From: Gordonia polyisoprenivorans NBRC 16320 = JCM 10675
GTDB lineage: Bacteria; Actinomycetota; Actinomycetes; Mycobacteriales; Mycobacteriaceae
Length of the DNA stretch: 64,000 nt
Direction of reading: 5' to 3'
NCBI RefSeq assembly: GCF_000241325.1
Contig: NZ_BAEI01000056.1
Coordinates: 62,001-126,000, forward strand
Positions 46,366 through 55,517 of this stretch are shown in pieces; the stretch's first letter is position 1, and each line of letters opens with the position of its first letter. The translations under genes and the position numbers were made by a program. Below the pieces are notes generated by a model. That model searched no databases. It was not told the origin of the DNA and was given only the letters and a program-made list of their open reading frames with translations.

Positions 46366-47946
46366 TCACCGCGGATACGTGACGATCACCTGCCCCGTCC
46401 GTCGGCTCCGCCACTCCACCCTCCGATCCAGAAGGAGCGTCGGCACCCACTCCGCGAGATGCTTGCGCTGATGATCAGCCCGACACAACGGGATCAGGTC
46501 ACCGAGCACCGGCCAGCCTCCGGCCTCGGGGTCGGTGTGGTTGAACGGTCGCCAATGATCGAGGTCGCACAGGTGTGACGGCATCCCGCAGTAGGGGTAT
46601 CGGCACCAGGCGTCGTTGGCCAGCACCTCAGCGCGCAGTGTGGCGCTGGGTGCATACGTCAATGCCGCAGGGGGTGGCACGGTGTGACCGCCGTGTCCGG
46701 TCGGATCCGCCGGCGGTGCCTGGGGTCGGTCGGAGATCTGCGGGATCAACGGCCCAGCAGCACGGGCAGATTCGGGGTAGTGAATGGTCTTCGCCACCTC
46801 GGCCAAAGTCGTGGCGTAATCGCGGTCGATAGGCCCATATCCCTGCAACCGCGGTACGAGAATCCCGTCCGGGTCCTTCAACACGGTCAGTACGGGTGCC
46901 CCGGGTACGACCAAAGCCCGTCCGAACGCCACCGGCACCTCATCCGGCGTCGGCTCATCCATCGGGTCGGGGACCTCGGGTTCGACGACCGGCTCCACCA
47001 ACTCAACCAACTCGACTGCGGGAGCGTCGGCGTCGGCAGGTTCGGGTAGCAGGTCGTCCCACGCTGCCGCATCCTCGGCGTCAGAGGGTGTTTCGGCCGA
47101 GTCCCTGTTGACGGCATCGCTGCCTTTCGTGCAGTCGTCCTGCCCGCATTCGCAGTCGAGTCGGGCTCCGGGCACGCCGGTGATCTCCCCGAGTGCGATC
47201 ACCCGCACTGGCCCGACGCGTCGCGGGTCCTTACGGCAGGTCCGTTCATCGATCAGGGCGTTGATCTGGGTTGTGAGGAACACCCCGTAGTGGGCGGGGA
47301 CGACCGCATCGAGGGCGGAGTGCCCAGCAACATCGGGGGTGATGGTCACATTTCCGACCAGATCGGTGATGGTGTCGCGTTCCTCGATCACACTGTCGGG
47401 GTTCATCGAAATCAACGCGGCGTCGAGTTGTTGCGAGAGCACCGGGTCGGTCGTCGCCCGAGACCCGTATTCCAGGACGATCTGTTCGAACGTCATCTCC
47501 TCGTTGTCCCCGGCCTCGACGGTGTCGGTGGTGTCGATGTTCTCGCCACGCTGCGCGGCCCGCGCCATGATCGAAGCCCGATTCGTCGACAGTTCCCCGT
47601 TCAAATACGCAGCGCGGATCAGCGGTAGCTTCTCCAGGAGGTCCGCCAGCGCTATCCAACTCCCGGCTTTGCTGCGGGAGATCTTGAACTGCAACGATAC
47701 CTCGGCCCGGCCGAGTCTCTCGGCATGCTCGACGACCGACCCCCACACACCGGTCTCGGGCCGCCCGGCCAGATGCTCGTGAAATACCCGCTCCGCCAAC
47801 GCGGCAGCGGCCAGCACCGTCCGGGCCTCGTACTTGCGGGACTCGCGGAGCAGGTCCGGGCCGGTCTCGGTGAGCTCATCGCGCGACATTGCTGTGATCG
47901 CGGCAGCGTCGGCATCCGGATCGGTGAACGTCAGCAGACTCGACAT
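46366..47946 (-). CDS. DUF222/HNH endonuclease, 13E12 repeat family
   Basis: The 526-residue protein has the DUF222 domain (about 20-260), an acidic proline-rich linker (about 285-340) and a C-terminal HNH nuclease motif: zinc cysteines C448 and C453 in WCRYPYCGMP, DLDHWRPFNH (461-470) with the catalytic histidine, then LCRADHQRKH (C488, H492, H496). An extra cysteine cluster, CECGQDDC, lies at 265-272. The family is multicopy in mycobacteria and relatives and has no proven function. ATG 47946 follows GGGAGG. REP-like palindromes flank it on both sides. Confidence 0.9.
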   Translation of the reverse strand: MSSLLTFTDPDADAAAITAMSRDELTETGPDLLRESRKYEARTVLAAAALAERVFHEHLAGRPETGVWGSVVEHAERLGRAEVSLQFKISRSKAGSWIALADLLEKLPLIRAAYLNGELSTNRASIMARAAQRGENIDTTDTVEAGDNEEMTFEQIVLEYGSRATTDPVLSQQLDAALISMNPDSVIEERDTITDLVGNVTITPDVAGHSALDAVVPAHYGVFLTTQINALIDERTCRKDPRRVGPVRVIALGEITGVPGARLDCECGQDDCTKGSDAVNRDSAETPSDAEDAAAWDDLLPEPADADAPAVELVELVEPVVEPEVPDPMDEPTPDEVPVAFGRALVVPGAPVLTVLKDPDGILVPRLQGYGPIDRDYATTLAEVAKTIHYPESARAAGPLIPQISDRPQAPPADPTGHGGHTVPPPAALTYAPSATLRAEVLANDAWCRYPYCGMPSHLCDLDHWRPFNHTDPEAGGWPVLGDLIPLCRADHQRKHLAEWVPTLLLDRRVEWRSRRTGQVIVTYPR

Positions 47947-48101
47947 CTGAACAACCTCCCCTCCCGCGATCGGACTTGATGAGAACAAGTGTACGAAGGG
48001 GTACCGACAAAACCGGCCCGGCGATCGCGCGGCTCGAGAAATCTGTGGACAAGTCGTCGAGTGGGTAGTGGATGTGGTTGCGATACTTGTCATCTCACCA
48101 G

Positions 48102-48142
48102 GGTCTCGAGGCTCGCCGCACGCGGCTCGCACCTCGACCACC
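48102..48142 (-). repeat. REP-like palindrome A
   Basis: It runs from GGTCTCGAGGCTCG to CTCGCACCTCGACCACC with an inner CCGC/GCGG stem. It is the reverse orientation of copies B, D and F and identical to copy C over 41 bp. It lies 155 bp upstream of the HNH gene start. Confidence 0.85.
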
Positions 48143-48207
48143 GGGGGGAGGGGCAAGCTTCGGTCGGGGAATGTTCCGTCGTTCTACTCCGGGGCTTTCC
48201 ATCCGAT

Positions 48208-48248
48208 GGTCGAGGTGCCGAGGAGCGATAGCGACGAGCCTCGAGACC
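48208..48248 (+). repeat. REP-like palindrome B
   Basis: GGTCGAGGTGCC ... GACGAGCCTCGAGACCC, in plus orientation. The outer arms pair with the same GA bulge as copy F. The middle part pairs poorly. Confidence 0.8.
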
Positions 48249-48306
48249 CCGCTCGCCGACAGGTGTCCGCACCACCCGCCGAGCTGGAACCAGCACCGGC
48301 GCAGGC

Positions 48307-48347
48307 GGTCTCGAGGCTCGCCGCACGCGGCTCGCACCTCGACCACC
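48307..48347 (-). repeat. REP-like palindrome C
   Basis: Identical to copy A over 41 bp and in the same (minus) orientation, 205 bp further on. The next 33 bp hold a second partial copy of the spacer start (GGGGGAACGGCCAAGC). Confidence 0.85.
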
Positions 48348-48455
48348 CGGGGGAACGGCCAAGCATCCGCGATGGAAGCGCTCGACCACCGGGGGGACGG
48401 GCAAGCTTCGGTCAGGGAATTCTCCGTCGTTCTACCCCGGACCATTCCATCCGAT

Positions 48456-48496
48456 GGTCGAGGTGCCGAGGAGCGCCAGCGACGAGCCTCGAGACC
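48456..48496 (+). repeat. REP-like palindrome D
   Basis: Plus orientation, differing from copy B at two middle positions (CGCCAGCG for CGATAGCG). It lies at the same place in the second copy of the 132-bp repeat. Confidence 0.8.
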
Positions 48497-48553
48497 CCGC
48501 TCGCCGACAGGTATTCTCATCACCCGCGAATCGAAACCTGCACCGTGGCAGGC

Positions 48554-48596
48554 AGTCTCGAGGCCCAGCGCCTGGTCGCCGAGCACCTCGACCGCC
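48554..48596 (-). repeat. REP-like palindrome E, diverged
   Basis: AGTCTCGAGGCCC ... GAGCACCTCGACCGCC, minus orientation. The outer arms are conserved, the middle differs from A and C, and one outer base is changed. It ends about 40 bp before the pgl terminator. Confidence 0.65.
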
Positions 48597-48635
48597 GGGG
48601 AAGGGGCGGACATCGGATGGCGGAAACGTCGCTCC

Positions 48636-48650
48636 AACCCCGACGGGGTT
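48636..48650 (-). terminator. hairpin at the pgl stop
   Basis: Read on the minus strand, AACCCC and GGGGTT pair around a 3-nt loop directly after the pgl stop codon. The stem is short and has no long T-run, so it is a modest terminator for the pentose phosphate operon. Confidence 0.45.
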
Positions 48651-49394
48651 TCAGGCGTCGGGGAGAGCGGAGGCCGCGGCGTGGTCGAGGAACCAGACGG
48701 TTTCCTCGGTGCCGTGGGCACCGGCGCAGGGCCAGTCGGCAGGATCGGCGCCGGCGTGAGCCGCGGCCACCGCTTGGGCCTTGTCCTCACCGGCGACGAG
48801 AAACCACACCGCCTTGCTGCGGTTGACCACCGGCAGCGTGAGGGTGATCCGCCGCGGCGGTGGTTTGGGTGAGTCCTCCACGGCAACAACGGTCTTCTGC
48901 GTCTCGGCGGTGGCGGCGCTGTGCGGGAACAGGGAGTTGATGTGGCCCTCACCGCCCATGCCGAGCAGGTGAAGATCGAACTGCGGGGACACATCGGCTC
49001 CCGCGTTTGCCAACAGGGTGGCGGCGTAATCGGCTGCCGCGGCCTCGATGTCGTCGCCGAACTCGCCGTCCGACGGTGCCATCGGATGCACCCGGGCCGG
49101 ATCGACCGGCACATGGTCGAGCAGCGCGTCCCGGGCCTGCCCGTAATTGCGTTCCGGATCGCCGGTCGGGACGAATCGGTCATCGCCCCAATAGATGTCA
49201 ACCTTGGACCAGTCGATGTCACCGCTGTCGTCGGCGAGGGACGCCAGAATCGCGATGCCGTTGCTACCACCGGTCAGCACCACCGACGCAACCCCACGAG
49301 CGCGCTGAGCGGCACCGATCAGATCGACGAACCGACGTGCCGCGGTGTCGACCAGAGTCTGCTTGTCATCGAAAACCAGTGTCTCGGTGGTCAT
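48651..49394 (-). CDS. pgl: 6-phosphogluconolactonase
   Basis: Pgl hydrolyses 6-phosphogluconolactone in the oxidative pentose phosphate path. The 247-residue protein of the NagB/RpiA fold shows VVLTGGSNGIAIL, IYWGDDRFVP, NYGQARDALLDHV, HLLGMGGEGHINSLFPHS and RITLTLPVVN. The start overlaps the opcA stop by 4 nt. It is the last gene of the minus-strand operon tkt-tal-zwf-opcA-pgl. Confidence 0.95.
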   Translation of the reverse strand: MTTETLVFDDKQTLVDTAARRFVDLIGAAQRARGVASVVLTGGSNGIAILASLADDSGDIDWSKVDIYWGDDRFVPTGDPERNYGQARDALLDHVPVDPARVHPMAPSDGEFGDDIEAAAADYAATLLANAGADVSPQFDLHLLGMGGEGHINSLFPHSAATAETQKTVVAVEDSPKPPPRRITLTLPVVNRSKAVWFLVAGEDKAQAVAAAHAGADPADWPCAGAHGTEETVWFLDHAAASALPDA

Positions 49395-50308
49395 GCCGGT
49401 TGTCCTTGCTGGCTCAGTTCGACGGCGCCACGAAGTGCCTGCTCGAAGACCTCGTCGGTATCGAGGCGGCGCAGTTCCTCGGCGAGATACACGGGCAGAT
49501 CACGGTTGGTCATGGCGACCCGACCATCGGGCTTGCCGGGCACCGAGATCACCGCGTTGCCGTTCTGATCGATCGACAGGACCGTCGCGCCGTGGTCACG
49601 CAACAGCCGGACCTCGAAACTTCCGATCGACCGGGTGGTGGGTACGCCGAGCGCCGAATACAGCCATCCCGCAAGTAATTCGATGCCCGGGGACTGGGCC
49701 GGTCCGGTGACCACCACCGACTGGATCGGTGTGTGCGGCGGGCGATCGATCGCCGACGCGAGCAGCGCACGCCAATGCGTGATCTGGGTCCACGCGAGAT
49801 CGGAGTCACCGGGGGAGTAGGTCGCCAGCCTGCGTTCGAGAACACTCTCGGGATGCGTGGACTTGCTGGCGTCGAGGATGCGTCGTCGACCGATCCGGCC
49901 CATCGGGTCGGCGGACGGATCCTCGGGTGCCGCGCCCGGCCACCAGACGACGATCGGGCAGTCCGGCAGCAGGAACGGCGTCACGACGCTGTGCGGTTGA
50001 TCGGCGAGTGGCCCGGACATCGACAGGATCACCACCTCCGATGCGCCCGCGTCACCGCCCACCCTGATCTGCGCGTTGAGCAGCGACTCGCCCTTTCTGG
50101 AGCCGCACGCCAGCACGATGACCCGGCTGGGATGTTCGCTGCTGGCGCCGATCGCCGCTTCCACGGCGGCCTCGGTGGGTTCGCCGTGTTCGGCCACCAC
50201 GACGAGGGTCAGCACGCGGCCGAGGCTGATCGCGCCACCGGACTCGCGGATCTCGACCATCTTCTTGGCGACGTCGTTGGTCGAGGTCTCGGGCATCTCG
50301 ATGATCAT
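49391..50308 (-). CDS. opcA: glucose-6-phosphate dehydrogenase assembly protein OpcA
   Basis: OpcA activates or helps assemble glucose-6-phosphate dehydrogenase in cyanobacteria and actinobacteria. The 305-residue protein has the family segments TLVVVAEHGEPTEAAVEAA, PFLLPDCPIVVWWPG, the arginine-rich DPMGRIGRRRILDAS and DLAWTQITHWRALLA. No catalytic motif is expected. It lies 22 nt after zwf, its partner, and overlaps pgl by 4 nt. Confidence 0.93.
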   Translation of the reverse strand: MIIEMPETSTNDVAKKMVEIRESGGAISLGRVLTLVVVAEHGEPTEAAVEAAIGASSEHPSRVIVLACGSRKGESLLNAQIRVGGDAGASEVVILSMSGPLADQPHSVVTPFLLPDCPIVVWWPGAAPEDPSADPMGRIGRRRILDASKSTHPESVLERRLATYSPGDSDLAWTQITHWRALLASAIDRPPHTPIQSVVVTGPAQSPGIELLAGWLYSALGVPTTRSIGSFEVRLLRDHGATVLSIDQNGNAVISVPGKPDGRVAMTNRDLPVYLAEELRRLDTDEVFEQALRGAVELSQQGQPA

Positions 50309-50330
50309 CGGGGTCCTCTCACATCGGTCG

Positions 50331-51872
50331 TCACGGTCGGCGCCATGCGCGGCCGGTCCAGGCCATCATGTCGTCAGCCGACTTCGGGCCCCACGTCCCG
50401 GCTTCGTAGGTGTCGGGCTTACCCGACTCCGCCCAGTTCTCGAGGACGGGATCGAGGATCTCCCAAGCCAATTCGACTTCGTCGTTCACCGGGAACAACG
50501 ACGGCTCACCGAGCAGCACGTCGAGGATGAGGCGTTCGTAGGCTTCCGGTGATGCCTCGGTGAAGGCCGTTCCGTAGCTGAAGTCCATGTTGACGTCGCG
50601 GACCTCCATGCTCGACGCCGGCACCTTGGACCCGAAACGCAGTGTGATGCCCTCGTCGGGCTGCACCCGGATCACCAGTGCATTCTGCGACAGCTCCTCG
50701 GTCATGGTCTTGTCGAACGGCAGGTGCGGCGCCCGTTTGAAGACCAAGGCGATCTCGGTCACCCTGCGGCCCAACCGCTTTCCGGTCCGCAGATAGAACG
50801 GCACACCGGCCCAGCGCCGCGAGTCGACCTCGAGGGCGATCGCCGCATAGGTCTCCGTGGTCGAGTCGGCCGCAAACCCCTCCTCGTCCTTGAGTCCCGG
50901 GACCTTCTCGCTACCCTGCCAGCCCGGGCCGTATTGACCGCGGGCGGTGTTCTCCTCGATCGGCAGGATGTTGCGGGTCGCCGACAGTACCTTGATCTTC
51001 TCGGCCTGTAATTGCTTGGGCTCGAAGGAGATCGGCTCCTCCATCGCCACCAGTGCCATCAGCTGCAGCAGGTGGTTCTGGATGACGTCGCGGGCGGCGC
51101 CGATCCCGTCGTAGTAGCCGGCGCGGCCACCGAGTCCGATGTCCTCTGCCATGGTGATCTGGACGTGGTCGACGTAGTGAGAACTCCACAGCGGATCGAA
51201 CAGCTGATTGGCGAACCGCAGCGCGAGGATGTTCTGAACCGTCTCCTTACCCAGATAGTGGTCGATGCGGAACACCGACGACTCCGGGAAGACGGCGTTC
51301 ACAATGCCGTTGAGGTCTTTCGCCGACTGCAGATCGTGGCCGAACGGTTTCTCGATGACCACCCGACGCCAGTGGTCATCACGTTCTTCGGCCAGACCGC
51401 TGCGCTGCAACTGCTCGCACACCGTCGGGAAGGCCTTCGGCGGAATCGACAGGTAGAACGCATGATTGCCGTCGGTTCCGCGCTTGTTGTCGAGATCGGC
51501 CAGCGTCGACTTGAGTCGCGCGAACGCCTCGTCGTCGTCGAACGACCCCTGTACGAAGCGGAATCCCTCGGCCAGTCGCTCCCAGACCTCCTCGCGGAAC
51601 CCGGTGCGCGCATGCTGACGGACCGCGTCGTGCACCACCGTGGCGAAATCCTCGTCGTCCCAATCACGCCGGGCGAAGCCGACGAGAGCGAACGACGGTG
51701 GCAGCAAACCGCGATTGGCCAGGTCGTAGACCGCGGGCATCAACTTCTTGCGCGCGAGATCACCGGTCACGCCGAAGATGATCAGACTGCACGGGCCGGC
51801 GATGCGCGGTAGCCGCTTGTCACGCGGATCCCGAAGTGGGTTACGCCATTTCGTGGGACCGCCGGTAGGCAC
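50331..51872 (-). CDS. zwf: glucose-6-phosphate 1-dehydrogenase
   Basis: Zwf oxidises glucose-6-phosphate with NADP. The 513-residue protein has the dinucleotide motif FGVTGDLARKKLMPAVYDL (about residues 33-51), KPFGHDLQSAK, the substrate signature RIDHYLGKETVQN and LRTGKRLGRRVTEIAL. The N-terminal 25 residues are a basic extension (GGPTKWRNPLRDPRDKRLPR), common in mycobacteria. It starts 4 nt after tal and precedes opcA. Confidence 0.96.
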   Translation of the reverse strand: MPTGGPTKWRNPLRDPRDKRLPRIAGPCSLIIFGVTGDLARKKLMPAVYDLANRGLLPPSFALVGFARRDWDDEDFATVVHDAVRQHARTGFREEVWERLAEGFRFVQGSFDDDEAFARLKSTLADLDNKRGTDGNHAFYLSIPPKAFPTVCEQLQRSGLAEERDDHWRRVVIEKPFGHDLQSAKDLNGIVNAVFPESSVFRIDHYLGKETVQNILALRFANQLFDPLWSSHYVDHVQITMAEDIGLGGRAGYYDGIGAARDVIQNHLLQLMALVAMEEPISFEPKQLQAEKIKVLSATRNILPIEENTARGQYGPGWQGSEKVPGLKDEEGFAADSTTETYAAIALEVDSRRWAGVPFYLRTGKRLGRRVTEIALVFKRAPHLPFDKTMTEELSQNALVIRVQPDEGITLRFGSKVPASSMEVRDVNMDFSYGTAFTEASPEAYERLILDVLLGEPSLFPVNDEVELAWEILDPVLENWAESGKPDTYEAGTWGPKSADDMMAWTGRAWRRP

Positions 51873-51876
51873 GTGT

Positions 51877-52998
51877 TCAGGCCTTCTTCGCGGCGTCGAG
51901 TTGCTCGGCGGTGGCTGCGAGCAATTCGTTCCAGGCTTCCTCGAACTTGCTGACTCCCTCGTCCTCGAGGACGACGAAGACGTCGTCGAGGTCGACGCCG
52001 AGGCCGGCGATCTTGTCGAAGACCTCCTGTGAGGCTGCCGAGGTACCGATGATCGAGTCGGTGTTGACCCAGCCGTGGTCGGCGAAGGCCTCCATCGTCT
52101 TGCCCGGCATGGTGTTGACGGTGTTTGGTGCGACGAGCTCGCTGACGTACAGCGTGTCGGGGTAGTCGGCGTTCTTGGTGCCGGTCGAGGCCCACAGCGG
52201 CCGTTGGGGATTGGCGCCCTTGTCGACCAAACCGTGGAAGCGTGACTCGACCTCGAAGATCTCCTGGTAGGCGGCGTAGGCCAGGCGGGCGTTGGCCAGC
52301 GCCGCCTTGCCCTTCAACGCGGTCGCCTCGGGTGTACCGATGGCGTCGAGACGCTTGTCGATCTCGGTGTCCACGCGGGAGACGAAGAACGAGGCGACCG
52401 AGTGGATCGTCGAGATATCGTGGCCGGCTTGCGCGGCGGCCTCGATGCCCGACAGGTAGGCGTCCATCACGCCCTGGTAGCGCTCGACGGAGAAGATCAG
52501 GGTCACGTTGACGCTGATGCCCTCGGCGAGTACCCGGGTGATCGCCGGCAGCCCGGCCTTGGTGGCGGGAATCTTGATCAGCAGGTTCGGGCGGTCGACG
52601 ATCTTCCACAGTTCGATGGCTTGCGCGACTGTCTTGTCGGTGTCGTGGGCGAGTCGGGGGTCGACCTCGATCGACACCCGACCGTCGACACCGCGGGACT
52701 CGGTGAACACCGGTGCGAGGACGTCACACGCATTGCGGACGTCGTCGGTGGTGACGGTGCGGATGGTGGCATCGACGTCGGCGCCACGGGCGGCGAGCTC
52801 GTTGACCTGCTCGTCGTAGGCGTTGCCCTTCGACAGTGCGGCCTGGAAGATCGACGGGTTGGTGGTCACGCCGACCACCGAGCGGGTGTCGATGAACTCC
52901 TGCAGACCTCCCGAGGAGATCAGGTCACGGGACAGGTCATCCAGCCACACCGATACACCGGCGGCGGACAATTCGGCGAGCTTGGCGTTCTGGGTCAC
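51877..52998 (-). CDS. tal: transaldolase
   Basis: Tal transfers dihydroxyacetone units between sugar phosphates. The 373-residue protein of the long actinobacterial type has [35 protein letters not shown], the Schiff-base lysine in [16 protein letters not shown], and [18 protein letters not shown] 52998 follows GGAGAG. It lies 90 nt after tkt and only 4 nt before zwf. Confidence 0.96.
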   Translation of the reverse strand: MTQNAKLAELSAAGVSVWLDDLSRDLISSGGLQEFIDTRSVVGVTTNPSIFQAALSKGNAYDEQVNELAARGADVDATIRTVTTDDVRNACDVLAPVFTESRGVDGRVSIEVDPRLAHDTDKTVAQAIELWKIVDRPNLLIKIPATKAGLPAITRVLAEGISVNVTLIFSVERYQGVMDAYLSGIEAAAQAGHDISTIHSVASFFVSRVDTEIDKRLDAIGTPEATALKGKAALANARLAYAAYQEIFEVESRFHGLVDKGANPQRPLWASTGTKNADYPDTLYVSELVAPNTVNTMPGKTMEAFADHGWVNTDSIIGTSAASQEVFDKIAGLGVDLDDVFVVLEDEGVSKFEEAWNELLAATAEQLDAAKKA

Positions 52999-53088
52999 GG
53001 TTCTCTCCTTGCGTGCATCGCGTGGTGTCCTTGTGGGGCACGCGATCTCGGTGTGTTCGGTTGTGGTGGAAGGCGTTCGGGCGTGGGG

Positions 53089-55167
53089 TCAGGAGCCGAC
53101 GACGCGCTGCGCGGCGGTGGCCACGGCGTCGGCGGTGATGCCGAATTTCTCGTAGAGCACCTTGTAGTCGGCCGAGGCACCGAAGTGCTCGAGGGAGATG
53201 ATCTCCCCGGTATCGCCGACGACCTGATACCACGGCATGGCGATGCCGGCCTCGACGGAGACGCGAGGCACCGACGGCGGAAGCACCGAATTGCGGTATT
53301 CCGCGTCCTGCTCGAAGAACCACTCGAAGCACGGCATGGACACCACGCGTGCGCGGATTCCCTTGTCGGCCAAGGTCTTCTGTGCCTCCACGGCGAGTTG
53401 GACCTCGGAGCCGGTGCCGATCAGCACGACCTGCGGCTCGCCGTCGGCCTCCGACAACACGTACGCACCGGCCGCGACACCCTCGTACGAGGTGCCCTCG
53501 AGGACCGGCACACCCTGACGGGTCAGGCACAGGCCGACCGGATGGTCACGCCGGGTGAGCAGGTGGCGCCAGGCGTGGGCGGTCTCGTTGGCATCGGCCG
53601 GACGGACCACATCGAGGTTCGGGATGGTGCGCAGCGCCGCGAGGTGCTCGACCGGCTGGTGGGTCGGGCCGTCCTCGCCGAGGCCGATCGAGTCGTGGGT
53701 CCAGACGTAGATCGGGTCGATCGCCATCAGTGACGCCAGCCGGACCGCGGGCCGCATGTAGTCGGCGAACTGCAGGAAGGTACCGCCGTAGGCGCGGGTG
53801 GGACCGTGCAAGACGATCCCGGACAGGATCGAGCCCATGGCGTGTTCGCGGATACCGAAGTGCAGGGTGCGGCCGTAGGGGTTGGCCGTCCAGGTCTTGG
53901 TGCTGATCGACGACGGTCCGAACGAGTCGACGTCGTCCATGGTGGTGTTGTTCGAGCCCGCGAGATCGGCGGAGCCACCCCACAATTCGGGCAGGATCGG
54001 TCCGAGTGCGGAGAGTACCTTGCCCGAGGCAGCGCGGGTGGCCAGCGCTTTGCTGCCCGGCTCCCAGCTCGGCAGCACGTCGGTCCAGCCGTCGGGGAGT
54101 TCATGGGACCACAGGCGGTCGAAGAGCGCCTTGCGCTCGGGGTTGGCCGCGGCCCAGGCGTCGAAGCCCTTCTGCCACTGGGCGTGGGCGGCGGCGCCAC
54201 GCTCGGTGAGCGCGCGGGTATGGGCGATGACCTCCTCGGACACCTCGAAGTTCTTGTCGGGATCGAAGCCGAGGACCTTCTTGGTGGCGGCGACCTCGTC
54301 GGCGCCCAGCGCCGATCCGTGGATCGCGCCGGTGTTCATCTTGTCCGGGGCGGGGTACCCGATGATGGTGCGCAGCACGATCAGCGACGGTTTGTCGGTG
54401 ACCTGCTTCGCGGCTTCGATCGCGGCTTCGATCGCGGTGACGTTCTCGCCGCCGGAGACATGCTGCACATGCCACCCGTAGGCCTCGTAGCGGGCGGCGG
54501 TGTCCTCGGTCAGCGCGATCTGGGTGTCGTCCTCGATCGAGATGTGATTCTTGTCGTAGAAGACGATCAGGTTGCCGAGTTCCTGCGCGCCGGCCAGCGA
54601 CGACGCCTCGGAGGTGACGCCCTCCTCGATGTCACCGTCGGAGGCGATCACGTAGATGTGGTGGTCGAACGGGCTGGCGCCGGCCGCGGCGTCCGGATCG
54701 AACAGGCCACGCTCGTAGCGTGCGGCATAGGCCATACCGACCGCCGAGGCCAGTCCCTGCCCGAGCGGACCGGTGGTGATCTCCACACCACGCGTGTGAT
54801 GCAACTCCGGATGACCGGGGGTCTTCGACCCCCACGTGCGCAGGTCCTCGATGTCGGACAACTCCAACCCGAAGCCACCCAGATAGAGCTGGATGTACTG
54901 GGTGAGGCTGGAATGCCCGCACGACAATACGAACCGATCGCGGCCGACCCAATGGGTGTCGGTCGGATCGTGGCGCATCACCCGCTGATACAGCAGGTAG
55001 GCCAACGGGGCGAGGCTCATCGCAGTGCCCGGATGGCCACTGCCACACTTCTGGACCGCATCCGCGGCGAGGACCCGAACGGTGTCCACGGCGCGCGAAT
55101 CGACCTCGGTCCACCACTCGGGGTGGGCCGCAGTGGTGAGTTCGCGGATCTCGTCTGTGTCTGCCAC
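53089..55167 (-). CDS. tkt: transketolase
   Basis: Transketolase moves two-carbon units using thiamine diphosphate. The 692-residue protein has the substrate histidine in [12 protein letters not shown], the ThDP motif [18 protein letters not shown] ... YDKNHISIE, and [20 protein letters not shown] in the pyrimidine domain. I chose GTG 55167 ([11 protein letters not shown]), about 12 nt after GGAG; a longer open frame upstream lacks conserved sequence. It heads the pentose phosphate operon, divergent from ctaB. Confidence 0.95.
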   Translation of the reverse strand: MADTDEIRELTTAAHPEWWTEVDSRAVDTVRVLAADAVQKCGSGHPGTAMSLAPLAYLLYQRVMRHDPTDTHWVGRDRFVLSCGHSSLTQYIQLYLGGFGLELSDIEDLRTWGSKTPGHPELHHTRGVEITTGPLGQGLASAVGMAYAARYERGLFDPDAAAGASPFDHHIYVIASDGDIEEGVTSEASSLAGAQELGNLIVFYDKNHISIEDDTQIALTEDTAARYEAYGWHVQHVSGGENVTAIEAAIEAAKQVTDKPSLIVLRTIIGYPAPDKMNTGAIHGSALGADEVAATKKVLGFDPDKNFEVSEEVIAHTRALTERGAAAHAQWQKGFDAWAAANPERKALFDRLWSHELPDGWTDVLPSWEPGSKALATRAASGKVLSALGPILPELWGGSADLAGSNNTTMDDVDSFGPSSISTKTWTANPYGRTLHFGIREHAMGSILSGIVLHGPTRAYGGTFLQFADYMRPAVRLASLMAIDPIYVWTHDSIGLGEDGPTHQPVEHLAALRTIPNLDVVRPADANETAHAWRHLLTRRDHPVGLCLTRQGVPVLEGTSYEGVAAGAYVLSEADGEPQVVLIGTGSEVQLAVEAQKTLADKGIRARVVSMPCFEWFFEQDAEYRNSVLPPSVPRVSVEAGIAMPWYQVVGDTGEIISLEHFGASADYKVLYEKFGITADAVATAAQRVVGS

Positions 55168-55517
55168 TGTTCTGCAGTCTCCTGTACCTATCGGGGTGCG
55201 TGCGCTCGCCGCAGCGGGGATTCGAGCAGCGGGGATTCGAGGGTCGACGCCACGCCGGACGGAACGCGAGCCGTCACGTGTGGTGGACGTCGGAGGGGCC
55301 TCACTGCTCCCAGAGTAATCGGCCACCGCCCGCCGATGCCCGGCAACCTTGTCTGCGGCGCGCAACGCGGCGCGTCGTCGGGCCCGCGGCCTGGTGGACG
55401 CATGCAATTCTTCGATCGGGTGGGGCAGCGTCTACCATGCTGTGTAGTAGCCGTGGCGCGCTGTTCGAGAGCCGGTCAACTGCCCTGAGCGCGTCCTTCG
55501 GGCAGGTAGGAGTGGAC
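55168..55517. other. 350-bp divergent region between tkt and ctaB
   Basis: No gene is seen. A 15-bp tandem duplication, CAGCGGGGATTCGAG, occupies 55212-55226 and 55227-55241 in the tkt leader. A minus-strand TACTCT (55317-55312) is a candidate tkt -10 box. TACCAT (55433-55438) is a candidate -10 box for ctaB, predicting a leader of about 70 nt. Confidence 0.55.

Larger units (their letters stand above)
48133..48512 (+). repeat. 132-bp direct repeat, two copies 248 bp apart
   Basis: Segments 48133-48264 and 48381-48512 align end to end without gaps and with a modest number of substitutions. Each begins with the end of a minus-oriented REP (CTCGACCACC), contains a unique spacer with GGGCAAGCTTCGGTC and CCGTCGTTCTAC, and ends after a plus-oriented REP and CTCGCCGACAGGT. 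No open frame in it looks like a gene. Confidence 0.85.

Noticed and set aside
48102-48596. Insertion sequence or transposon
   Set aside because: No transposase frame, no target duplication and no paired terminal repeats around a gene other than the REP-like units themselves.
48068-48872. Plus-strand open frames across the REP region and pgl
   Set aside because: They read through palindromic repeats and antisense to pgl; the translated repeats have no protein-like composition and no ribosome site.
54409-54434. Repeat in tkt encoding AIEAAIEAA
   Set aside because: A 12-bp alanine-rich helix repeat of ordinary coding sequence, also seen in uvrC (VAAQVAAQ); unlike the junction repeats it matches homologous sequence.
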